Origin: Thermoplasmata archaeon
Lineage (GTDB): Archaea > Thermoplasmatota > Thermoplasmata > Thermoplasmatales > Thermoplasmataceae
DNA length: 22,446 nt
Direction of reading: 5' to 3'
Assembly (NCBI GenBank): GCA_021833045.1
Contig: JAKBGP010000009.1
Coordinates: 1-22,446 of the forward strand
This document shows, piece after piece, positions 15,637 to 22,446 of the stretch. Made by a program: the position numbers and the translations under genes. The first letter of the stretch is position 1. Each line of letters begins with the position of its first letter. The notes under the pieces were generated by a model. It saw nothing but the letters and a program-made list of their open reading frames with translations. It made no database searches and had not been told where the DNA came from.

Positions 15637-18557
15637 TGCCATCTTTTGCTGCGGAAAGATCAAGTGTTCAGAGACCAATTATTGAATACGCCATAAAGAT
15701 AGGATGGAATTACCTAAGTCCAGACGATGCCACGAGGATTAGGTGGGGGGAAACCGGTCTAATATTAAGAGACATTTTTTCAGCTCAAGTAATAAGATTG
15801 AATTCAGATTTCGCTAATCTCGAAACCGCCAACACAATAATAAAGAGGATTGAGAAAGAAATACCAGTGACTATTGAGGGAAACGAAATGGTGTGGCAGC
15901 ATCTTACTGGTAAAGGCACAGTGTTCATTCCAGAAGAAAGAAGGGACAGGGATGTGAAGCTTATTGACTTCGAGCAACCAGAAAGAAATAAATATCATGT
16001 AACTGATGAAATGACCTTTACTAATGGTGTAAAAACAAACAGGCCAGATATAGTATTTTTCATCAATGGCATCCCTGTATTCATACTGGAAGCAAAGGCT
16101 CCACATCTCTTAAATGGCATCAATGAAGGGTTGAACCAGATAAGAAGGTATCATGAGGAAACGCCGGAGATGATGGTTATCCCACAGACATACCAGGTCA
16201 CAAACATAATAGATTTCTATTATGCCCCCACATGGAATTTCTCCAGCAAGAATTTATTTTCCTGGAAGCTTGATGTTAACACCAGGTTAGAAGATCAGAT
16301 TAAATCCTTCTTTGATTGTAAAACAGCTCTAAACTTTATCAGGGATTACATCCTGTTTACAAGGCAGGACGGTGAACTCAAAAAAGCAGTTCTGAGAACT
16401 CATCAGGCAAGGGCAACTGAAAAGGTTCTTAATAGAAGTATTTCACCTACAAGCAGGGGACTCATTTGGCACACTCAGGGATCGGGGAAAACTTATACAA
16501 TGATAGTAGCAGCCAAAAAAATTATGGAGAATAGACTTATAAAGAAACCCATAATATTAATGCTTGTAGACAGAAACGAGCTTGAGACCCAGATATTTCA
16601 CAACCTCAAAGCACTAGGGTTTGCAAATGTTCATGTCACTGAAAACAAAAAAGAGCTTGAGAAACTCTTAAAATTAGAAACCCCTGCCATAATTGTGTCT
16701 ACCATACAGAAATTCGAGGGTATGCCTGCAAAAATCAACTTGAGCAGGGAAATATATGTATTCGCAGACGAAGCACACAGGAGTACGGGTGGAAAGCTTG
16801 GAAATTTTCTAACTGGGGCAATTCCCAACGCCACCTTAATCGGTTTCACAGGAACACCCATATCAAGCACATCCGGCAAGAATGATACCTTTATTATGTT
16901 CGGGAAAGAAGACAAAGAGGGTTATTTGGACAAGTACGGTATAAAGGAATCCATACAGGACGGTACAACTTTACCCCTGAATTACTCTCTGGCTCCAAAC
17001 AAGATGCTTGTAGATCGAGATACTCTTGAAAAGAATTTCCTAAGGAATGCAGATTTAGCAGACGTTTCAGACATCGAAACGCTGAACATGATCATGGAAA
17101 AGCAGGTAACACTCCGCAACATGATGAAAAATGCTGACAGGATGGATAGTATAGCAAAGTACCTGTCCAATCATTTCATTGATAATGTAGAACCCCTTGG
17201 CTACAAGGCTTTTCTTGTTGCAGTAGACAGGGAAGCATGTGTAATGTACAAGGAGCTACTTGATAATTATCTTCCAGCATCATATTCGAGTGTTATAATC
17301 AGCTCAAACCACAATGACAATGAGAAACTCAAGAAGTACCACACAACGGAGGAGCAGGAGAAGGAGATAAGAAAGGCATTCAGAGATCCTAAAAAAGAAC
17401 CAAAGATACTTATTGTCACTGAAAAACTGCTGACTGGATTTGATGCACCCATTCTTTACTGCATGTATCTTGATAAGCCAATGCGTGATCATGTGCTGTT
17501 ACAGGCCATTGCTAGAATCAACAGGCCTTACGAAACCTTGGGGAAGATTAAGAAAACCGGGCTTATTATTGATTTTGTCGGGGTATTCAGGAGATTGAAA
17601 GATGCACTTGCATTTGATTCTAAAGATTTATCTGACATAGAGGGTGCAGTCCAGGATATAAAAATACTCAAGGAAAGCTTCCTTGAAAAGATTACATCAA
17701 TGAAATCTGACTATCTTGACCAGCTTAGTAACAACAGGCCAGATGTGATCGTAAGTGAGATCGTGGAAATGTTCAGCGATCCAAATGTAAGGCAAAAATT
17801 CTATGGACGATGGAGGGAACTAGAGGATATATACAACATCATTTCACCAGATGAATTCCTCAGGCCATATCTTGATAGTTTCGATGTGTTTGCCAGAATA
17901 TTCAGAATACTGAGGATGTATTATGACAATAGTGGAAAACCAGATATGGACCTCTCGGAAAAGACTGCGAAGCTTGTTAGAGAGCACACATCTATAGGGG
18001 AATTCAATCCACCTAAAACCACATACAGTATAAATGAAAGAACCTTAAGCCAAATAAAATCTGATCATTCAACAGATAGAGAAAGAATTCTTAGTATGAT
18101 CAACAGTCTCCAGGATGAAGTCAACAACAAAAAGAAGGAGCAACCATATCTAATATCAATAGGAGAAAGGGCGAAAGAAATTGCACAAATGTATACTGAA
18201 GGACAGAAATTATCAGAAGAAATAGCAAAGGAACTTGAGTCCCTTATATACGAGATAAATGAGGCTAACAAAGAACAGGAATCTCTCAAAATGTCACCAG
18301 ATATATTCTCGCTTTACTGGTTCCTTAAGAAAAAAGAGGTACAAGGACCTGAAAAGATAGCAACTTATATGGCAACAGTGTTAACAAAATACCCAAAATG
18401 GCGTGTTAACCCTAGGCAGGAGAGGGACATAAGACTGGAACTTAACAATGCGCTTGAAATGAACACAAAGGATGACGATCTTTCTCAGATTAAGAAGAAT
18501 GCCGAACTTGCAAAGGAGATTGTTGACAATCTGAAGGCGAACGGTAATGGTAAGTAA
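15636..18557 (+). CDS. hsdR: Type I restriction enzyme motor/nuclease subunit HsdR
   Basis: A 973-residue ATP-driven translocase and endonuclease that pulls DNA past the bound complex and cuts at a distance. The N-terminal nuclease has RPDIVFF with D138 and ILEAKAP with E152-x-K154. The superfamily 2 helicase follows: Walker A HTQGSGKTYT at 279-288 (K285), DEAH at 378-381, GFTGTP at 403-408, motif V LTGFDAP near 599-605 and motif VI QAIARINR at 623-630. A long helical C-terminal part would dock on the methylase complex. All key residues are present and the length is usual. The ATG at 15636 overlaps the hsdS TAA by one base and is preceded by GAGGGAG. Translation is probably coupled to hsdS. 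Its stop overlaps the next gene by 11 bases. Confidence 0.95.
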   Translation: MPSFAAERSSVQRPIIEYAIKIGWNYLSPDDATRIRWGETGLILRDIFSAQVIRLNSDFANLETANTIIKRIEKEIPVTIEGNEMVWQHLTGKGTVFIPEERRDRDVKLIDFEQPERNKYHVTDEMTFTNGVKTNRPDIVFFINGIPVFILEAKAPHLLNGINEGLNQIRRYHEETPEMMVIPQTYQVTNIIDFYYAPTWNFSSKNLFSWKLDVNTRLEDQIKSFFDCKTALNFIRDYILFTRQDGELKKAVLRTHQARATEKVLNRSISPTSRGLIWHTQGSGKTYTMIVAAKKIMENRLIKKPIILMLVDRNELETQIFHNLKALGFANVHVTENKKELEKLLKLETPAIIVSTIQKFEGMPAKINLSREIYVFADEAHRSTGGKLGNFLTGAIPNATLIGFTGTPISSTSGKNDTFIMFGKEDKEGYLDKYGIKESIQDGTTLPLNYSLAPNKMLVDRDTLEKNFLRNADLADVSDIETLNMIMEKQVTLRNMMKNADRMDSIAKYLSNHFIDNVEPLGYKAFLVAVDREACVMYKELLDNYLPASYSSVIISSNHNDNEKLKKYHTTEEQEKEIRKAFRDPKKEPKILIVTEKLLTGFDAPILYCMYLDKPMRDHVLLQAIARINRPYETLGKIKKTGLIIDFVGVFRRLKDALAFDSKDLSDIEGAVQDIKILKESFLEKITSMKSDYLDQLSNNRPDVIVSEIVEMFSDPNVRQKFYGRWRELEDIYNIISPDEFLRPYLDSFDVFARIFRILRMYYDNSGKPDMDLSEKTAKLVREHTSIGEFNPPKTTYSINERTLSQIKSDHSTDRERILSMINSLQDEVNNKKKEQPYLISIGERAKEIAQMYTEGQKLSEEIAKELESLIYEINEANKEQESLKMSPDIFSLYWFLKKKEVQGPEKIATYMATVLTKYPKWRVNPRQERDIRLELNNALEMNTKDDDLSQIKKNAELAKEIVDNLKANGNGK

Positions 18558-18816
18558 GGAAGAATTCAGGAAGGAAGTAAAGCAGATTTCGCAGGAAATA
18601 AATGCTGTACCAAAGCAGGTAAGAATTAGAGAAATGAAGTCAAAAATGGGAAGTTGCTCCCCAAATAAGATCATTACTTTCAATAAGTCACTGCTAAACG
18701 TAGCCCCTTCTTTAAGACGAGAGGCGATTACCCATGAATTGCTCCACGTTAGATATAAAAATCACGGGAAAATGTTTAGAGAAGTACTAAAAGCATATGT
18801 TCAGAAAAGAGATTAA
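18547..18816 (+). CDS. Small YgjP/SprT-like zinc metallopeptidase at the end of the type I operon
   Basis: An 89-residue protein with ITHELLHVRYKNHGKMF: zinc ligands H63 and H67 and catalytic-type E64 in HExxH, with H73 as a likely further ligand, as in the YgjP/DUF45 (WLM-like) metallopeptidase group. It is much shorter than full YgjP proteins (about 170 residues or more) and carries little beyond the catalytic helix and preceding strands. It overlaps hsdR by 11 bases, so it is surely cotranscribed. YgjP-like genes are known next to type I restriction genes, but their role there is unclear; trimming of HsdR, as ClpXP does in enteric bacteria, is one guess. It ends 19 bases before the convergent NYN gene. 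Confidence 0.82.
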   Translation: MVSKEEFRKEVKQISQEINAVPKQVRIREMKSKMGSCSPNKIITFNKSLLNVAPSLRREAITHELLHVRYKNHGKMFREVLKAYVQKRD

Positions 18817-18835
18817 TCTGTCTAAATCTAATATC

Positions 18836-20311
18836 CTAAAGGTGCTTATTTAGGAATTCTGAGATTTCCTCGTAGTCATATCTGTCTGGATAGGTCCATT
18901 TACCGATATTCTCTAGACTTGTCACGTCCTCATACCTTTCTAATCCTTTTGTTTTATTTGTATAAATTTCTTTAGGATCCATATCTTTCTGATCATCAGT
19001 TTGCGCAAAGAATCTATATTTTCCATCGTCCATTCTCTCGAAATTTATGAGTCTCATTCTTTGGGATTTTAAAAGATTGAATTCTTCGAAACTGTCATTT
19101 GATACAACATAGCAGCTTGGGTCATCGATCAGCTTTTGAATCAATTTTACATCGGCAGTTTCGTTTTTCACAGTTTCAGTCACTGTTATTCCATCTCCTC
19201 TTAATTTCTTTTTTAGTTGCTGATATTTATTGAATTCTAATTCAGACTTCGGCAATTCATTACCACTAGAATCAATTGTGGACTTAATGGATTCGAGTTT
19301 CAGCCAATCATTTTTACTGTAATCCAGGAATGCTCCTGTAACCTTTATCCCATGTTCCCTAAGATTTTTTATGCATTCATCTAAAAATTCTATTTTAGGA
19401 CTGACGGTGTTTGTATTCTTGCCCCCTCTTCTCTGTCCATTATGAATTACATTGCTTGCATCTATGTAGATTTTCAATTTGGAGAAATAGAAATACTTAT
19501 TCCATTGATTATAGTATCCAATTATTGAGAAACCGAATTCATTTTGAATTTTGTTAATTATGTCCTCATCACTTTCGATTTTTCTAAAACCTTCATAAAC
19601 GTTTTTGGGTGTGTATTTCTCTAATCCTCTTCTTATTTCACCTAAGCTTATCCCCTGTTCGCCCTTATCCTCTTCCATAGACTTTTTCAGTTTGAGCATT
19701 ACTGCAAAAAGCAAGGCTGAGGTATAGTCCTCAAACTTAAATTTACGCTTAATCTCTTCTATCAACCTCATTGATGATAGAGTCACCATATTTGGAGCCT
19801 TAAGTTCCTTTGCATCATAATAGTCATCTAAATTTTCAAAAGCAGCTTTAGAAGAGATGATTAACTCAGTGATATTCCTAAATTTACCTTTATTAGCTAA
19901 TTTTCTAACTTTGTTATATATCTCATAACGAAAAAGGTTTCCTTGAAAGAATCGTGCCGAATATTCTACAACCTTTGATGATTTGTATCCCCATGATCTT
20001 AGGAGTTGATATATACGACCGGAGGAGTCATTCCACTCATCTTCGTTTGAATAATCCTTTTTAAGACTATTGATAGTATAAAAAATACCATTTTTTGAGC
20101 TCTCTTCATAATATTCAATGGAATCATATCCCCATGAATCAGTCATTAGCATTAGCACTTTATTGCAGTCAAAAGCGTAAAAAATTTTAGATCCTTTATA
20201 TTTTGGTTCTACCTTTTTCGTAGAGATAAATTTGTCAGAATACTCACTAAAGAATATATTTTTAATGCTGTTAGCTCTAATGTATTTACTAAATTCTATT
20301 ATATCTGTCAT
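18836..20311 (-). CDS. NYN/Zc3h12a-like ribonuclease-domain protein
   Basis: A protein of 491 residues if started at the ATG at 20311. The frame stays open to 20410, but those extra 33 residues overlie the methylase remnant and look like its out-of-frame shadow. Counting from 20311, residues 278-410 form a NYN (PIN-like) domain of Zc3h12a type: KIYIDASNVIHNG with D284, TADVKLIQKL with D387 and CYVVSNDSFEE with D406, three acidic positions that bind the metal. The N-terminal 275 residues are unrecognised, possibly with an OST-HTH/LOTUS-like helical region near 185-275. A C-terminal extension of about 80 residues follows. The likely activity is metal-dependent RNA cleavage; targets are unknown. 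The start lies within the last 23 bases of the upstream remnant, so the two are transcribed together. The weak ribosome site suggests translational coupling. Confidence 0.72.
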   Translation of the reverse strand: MTDIIEFSKYIRANSIKNIFFSEYSDKFISTKKVEPKYKGSKIFYAFDCNKVLMLMTDSWGYDSIEYYEESSKNGIFYTINSLKKDYSNEDEWNDSSGRIYQLLRSWGYKSSKVVEYSARFFQGNLFRYEIYNKVRKLANKGKFRNITELIISSKAAFENLDDYYDAKELKAPNMVTLSSMRLIEEIKRKFKFEDYTSALLFAVMLKLKKSMEEDKGEQGISLGEIRRGLEKYTPKNVYEGFRKIESDEDIINKIQNEFGFSIIGYYNQWNKYFYFSKLKIYIDASNVIHNGQRRGGKNTNTVSPKIEFLDECIKNLREHGIKVTGAFLDYSKNDWLKLESIKSTIDSSGNELPKSELEFNKYQQLKKKLRGDGITVTETVKNETADVKLIQKLIDDPSCYVVSNDSFEEFNLLKSQRMRLINFERMDDGKYRFFAQTDDQKDMDPKEIYTNKTKGLERYEDVTSLENIGKWTYPDRYDYEEISEFLNKHL

Positions 20312-21205
20312 CAATACGATTTTTGAATACTTCAATCTCCCTGGATGATAGTTCATCAACTGTGAAATTATACTGGTTGAATAGGTCTCTGGCCCTTTTG
20401 AAAATTCCATCCATAGAAACTTTAATCATTTCTTCTTCTTCAGTACCTAGATACTCTTCCCTTTCAAACAGAGTTCCATCCAGATAAGGAAGTCCAGAAT
20501 TACCTTCGGTGCTTAGTCCTTCATAAAATACCCAATTTAATTCACTGTAATCCTTAATAGTATCAACAAAACTCTTGTTTCCCTTCAACCAGCCTTTTCT
20601 CTGAAGAAAGTAAAGAAACATAAGCCTACCCAGAAATCTTTGAGCATAGGAGTTAGAATGTTCCTTCAGAACAGGTTCCACAGCCTTAACTGTATCAGCG
20701 TAAAAACTGCGATAATTATCAAAGAATTCCGTCCTTACCTTTTCATACGGAAGGAAGTATAAATCGTATTGATCTCTCAACCTTTTAACATCTTTAAGAT
20801 ATCTCATAGATTCCAATGCTTCTTCATCTGTTCTATATTTTTTTTCAGAAAGACTTAGAATTCTGAGCTTTGTATCTGGCGTTTCAGCTGCATTGGGTAT
20901 AACAATCGTGTAATTTTCAATTCCATCACTAAATATAATCAGCTGCCTCCCTCCCTGGTGCACTTTCCAGTATCTTGCAATCTTGGATGCTCCAATTCTA
21001 GATGGAAGTTTATCAAATTCAAGAAATATTATATCAATTCCTAATGGATCTTGATATAGCAGTTTTGCTTCTTTCAAGTTCACTCCTAATGGAACTGCTC
21101 TCCTCTCACGTAAGAATTGTACTGGTATCTTCGATTCGGATAGAGGATAGCCCAGATCGTATAGCTTTTTCTTCCAAACGAGTAATCAAACTTTGTAGAT
21201 GTCAT
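20289..21205 (-). pseudogene. Frameshifted and truncated N-terminal part of an Eco57I-like methylase/restriction enzyme
   Basis: The open part (GTG 21083 to stop 20289, 264 residues) contains SYAQRFLGRLMFLYFLQRKG, then LPYLDGTLFE and YNFTVDE, the order found just before the methylase domain of large type II/IIG enzymes. The methylase itself, with its DPxxGxG and NPPY motifs, is missing. Reading upstream, the frame continues as KLYDLGYPLSESKIPVQFLR and closes at 21186. An ATG at 21205 in the next frame gives MTSTKFDYSFGRK, which joins smoothly if one A is restored in the five-A run at 21166-21170. A TATA box (21231-21240) and GTGAT before that ATG confirm it as the original start. So there are two lesions: a one-base loss and a deletion of the 3' part. 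A sequencing error or programmed frameshift could explain the first. Confidence 0.75.
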
Positions 21206-21230
21206 AATGAATCACTCTCTAATTTTTGGA

Positions 21231-21240
21231 GTTTTATAGC
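21231..21240 (-). promoter_or_regulatory. TATA box of the broken methylase gene
   Basis: The minus strand reads GCTATAAAAC, centred about 30 bases before the ATG at 21205. GTGAT, part of a ribosome site, stands 5 bases before that ATG. Confidence 0.55.
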
Positions 21241-21602
21241 TATGCAATTCGCCCCTGTGAAACTTGAAAGCATTTCCAAATTCAAACCTTTTGTAACACG
21301 ATACTTCTAAAGTAGTGTAAAGCCTTTCCCTAATTAGGAAATTCCGATCCTTTCTTTCGAAGATTTCAAGCATCATGTAAAAGGTAATCGTTCATTCTTA
21401 ATATTAGTCTCCATTAACCATAAAGAATAAAAATTTATAATTCTTGTTTTGGTATGCACAGATAACCTTCTTATTACTTTTGTTTATACAATTGTATCTT
21501 CCTTTTCTGGTATCATATCCAATAAATATGCGCTGAGTGATCGTCTATTTTTTTGCTGAAAATCTAAAACCTCAAGGTAACCCAGATTCTGTAAAGAAAA
21601 GC

Positions 21603-21617
21603 AAAATTAATAAGTTG
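21603..21617 (+). promoter_or_regulatory. Probable TATA-type promoter of the right-edge gene
   Basis: AAAATTAATAAGTTG, identical to 11137-11151, ends 24 bases before the ATG at 21642. The similar spacing in both places supports a promoter role. Confidence 0.55.
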
Positions 21618-21641
21618 CTAGTAATTGTCTAAAATGGGATA

Positions 21642-22446
21642 ATGATAACCGACGATGCCAGTAAGAAAATATTAAAGGAACATTTAAAAGAAGCTAAACG
21701 ATTGTTCGAAAATGGTGATTATTTCTTAACGACAATTTATTCAAATAGAATCCTCTCTGATTCCTTCATAATGGATGATTTTTATTGGGGCATAGTTGGG
21801 TTTATGATAAGATCTATGTGTATCGATTACTCAAAATTCAAAACTTCTAACCCTGATAAGAATCAAAGTCAAATCATTAGCGAAGCTAGAACTCCAGGAG
21901 ATGAGTTTCTGACTGCATTGATGGAAAGATCAGTTGAAGAAACGAAAGATACCAAATCAATATGGGATTTATTTGTCGAATTTAAGAATGACTTCAGACA
22001 ATATCAGCACCTCCAGTCAGAAGATTCCAGTTATTACTCAGATAATTCAAATGTGAAATATACTGAGCATGTGTCAAAATGGATGACTGAATTTCTTAGT
22101 TCCTCTAAGGACTATCTATATCTCACCAACAACAACCTCTTAAAGGGCATAGGAAATGAGATTGAAAGAATATCTAATGTTGCTGGATATGATCTTAGGA
22201 TTACTCTATTCAGTTCATGCATACTGTCAATGGATTGGTATTTAGACTTCGTAAAACAATTTTTGAACTCTGACCCTAATCTCTACAACACTACAATCAA
22301 GGAAACTTTTATCCATAATGTAGATCGTCTGTCAGAATTAATGGTTCTTGAAGATTTACCAGTTGAAGAATTCTCAAATATAATCTGGGAGAATCTTAAG
22401 AATTGGAGGAAATTATTTATGGTCTTTATGGAATTTCCTTTGGGGT
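21642..22446 (+). CDS. Unrecognised protein, cut by the right edge
   Basis: An open frame of at least 268 codons runs from the ATG at 21642 off the window. It starts MITDDASKKILKEHLKEAKR, and the next segment (LFENGDYFLTTIYSNRILSD) is helical and reminiscent of HEPN or TPR-like openings. No catalytic motif was seen, and the rest is helical and rich in Asp, Ser, Leu and Phe. An ATG at 21634 is followed at once by a stop, so 21642 is the start. With the promoter at 21603-21617 the mRNA would have a very short leader or none. It is divergent from the methylase remnant. I cannot assign a function; its position suggests it belongs to the same defence island. Confidence 0.7.
   Translation, partial: MITDDASKKILKEHLKEAKRLFENGDYFLTTIYSNRILSDSFIMDDFYWGIVGFMIRSMCIDYSKFKTSNPDKNQSQIISEARTPGDEFLTALMERSVEETKDTKSIWDLFVEFKNDFRQYQHLQSEDSSYYSDNSNVKYTEHVSKWMTEFLSSSKDYLYLTNNNLLKGIGNEIERISNVAGYDLRITLFSSCILSMDWYLDFVKQFLNSDPNLYNTTIKETFIHNVDRLSELMVLEDLPVEEFSNIIWENLKNWRKLFMVFMEFPLG

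Larger units (their letters stand above)
21206..21641. other. Divergent promoter region between methylase remnant and right-edge gene
   Basis: The 436 bases carry a minus-strand TATA box at 21231-21240 and a plus-strand promoter-like element at 21603-21617. A plus-strand frame across 21002-21310 is only the shadow of the remnant gene. Nothing else is recognised. Confidence 0.45.

Noticed and set aside
20312..20410. N-terminal 33-residue extension of the NYN protein
   Set aside because: These bases code the in-frame end of the methylase remnant in another frame; the extension looks like its shadow, and an ATG at 20311 is available.
21002..21310. 102-codon plus-strand frame at the methylase remnant
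   Set aside because: It overlaps the remnant and its promoter on the opposite strand and has no recognisable protein features.

Overview
The window looks like an accessory, defence-rich island from a low-GC archaeon, most likely of the Thermoplasmatales (Thermoplasma, Ferroplasma or Cuniculiplasma type). That placement is inferred from AT-rich DNA, several genes with a TATA-like box about 25-35 bases before the start and little or no leader, some starts with a strong GGAGGTGA-type ribosome site, TTG and GTG starts, and a Xer-type integrase carrying a zinc ribbon. No rRNA, tRNA or CRISPR array was found. No core chromosomal gene was recognised.

Layout, left to right. A tyrosine recombinase (75-1319) stands at the left edge. 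A 994-residue protein with two N-terminal membrane segments and no recognised family follows on the minus strand (1639-4623). Next comes a gene-poor stretch of about 1.9 kb (4624-6499). It holds a cluster of palindromes and an unusual array of 34 TGTCA/TGACA half-sites (5152-5835), which includes a 112-bp perfect duplication. A double zinc-finger protein with a HEPN-like R-x4-H motif (6500-7930) and an AbiV-family HEPN protein (8703-9356, minus) come next. A small membrane-anchored unknown (9642-10322) and a nuclease with a PUA/EVE-like N-terminus and a DUF3883 (PD-(D/E)xK) C-terminus (11174-12082) follow.

The right half holds a complete type I restriction-modification operon, hsdM-hsdS-hsdR, whose genes overlap by 17 and 1 bases. 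A small HELLH metallopeptidase is joined to it by an 11-base overlap (12873-18816). Just before hsdM lies a fragment that reads as the C-terminus of a winged-helix regulator. Convergent to the operon, 19 bases away, is a two-gene minus-strand unit: a frameshifted, truncated N-terminal piece of an Eco57I-like methylase/restriction enzyme (20289-21205), and a NYN/Zc3h12a-type ribonuclease (18836-20311) that starts inside its 3' end. An unrecognised gene runs off the right edge (21642-22446).

The shared theme is attack on foreign nucleic acid: DNA restriction (hsdRMS, DUF3883, Eco57I-like remnant) and probable RNA cleavage or abortive infection (two HEPN proteins, NYN). A 15-base promoter element is identical upstream of the DUF3883 gene and the right-edge gene, which suggests common control. 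Several gaps of 700-1,900 bases, plus gene fragments, point to repeated gain and loss of genes. The best candidates for something new are the TGTCA/TGACA array, the methylase-remnant/NYN pair, the zinc-finger HEPN protein and the 994-residue membrane protein.
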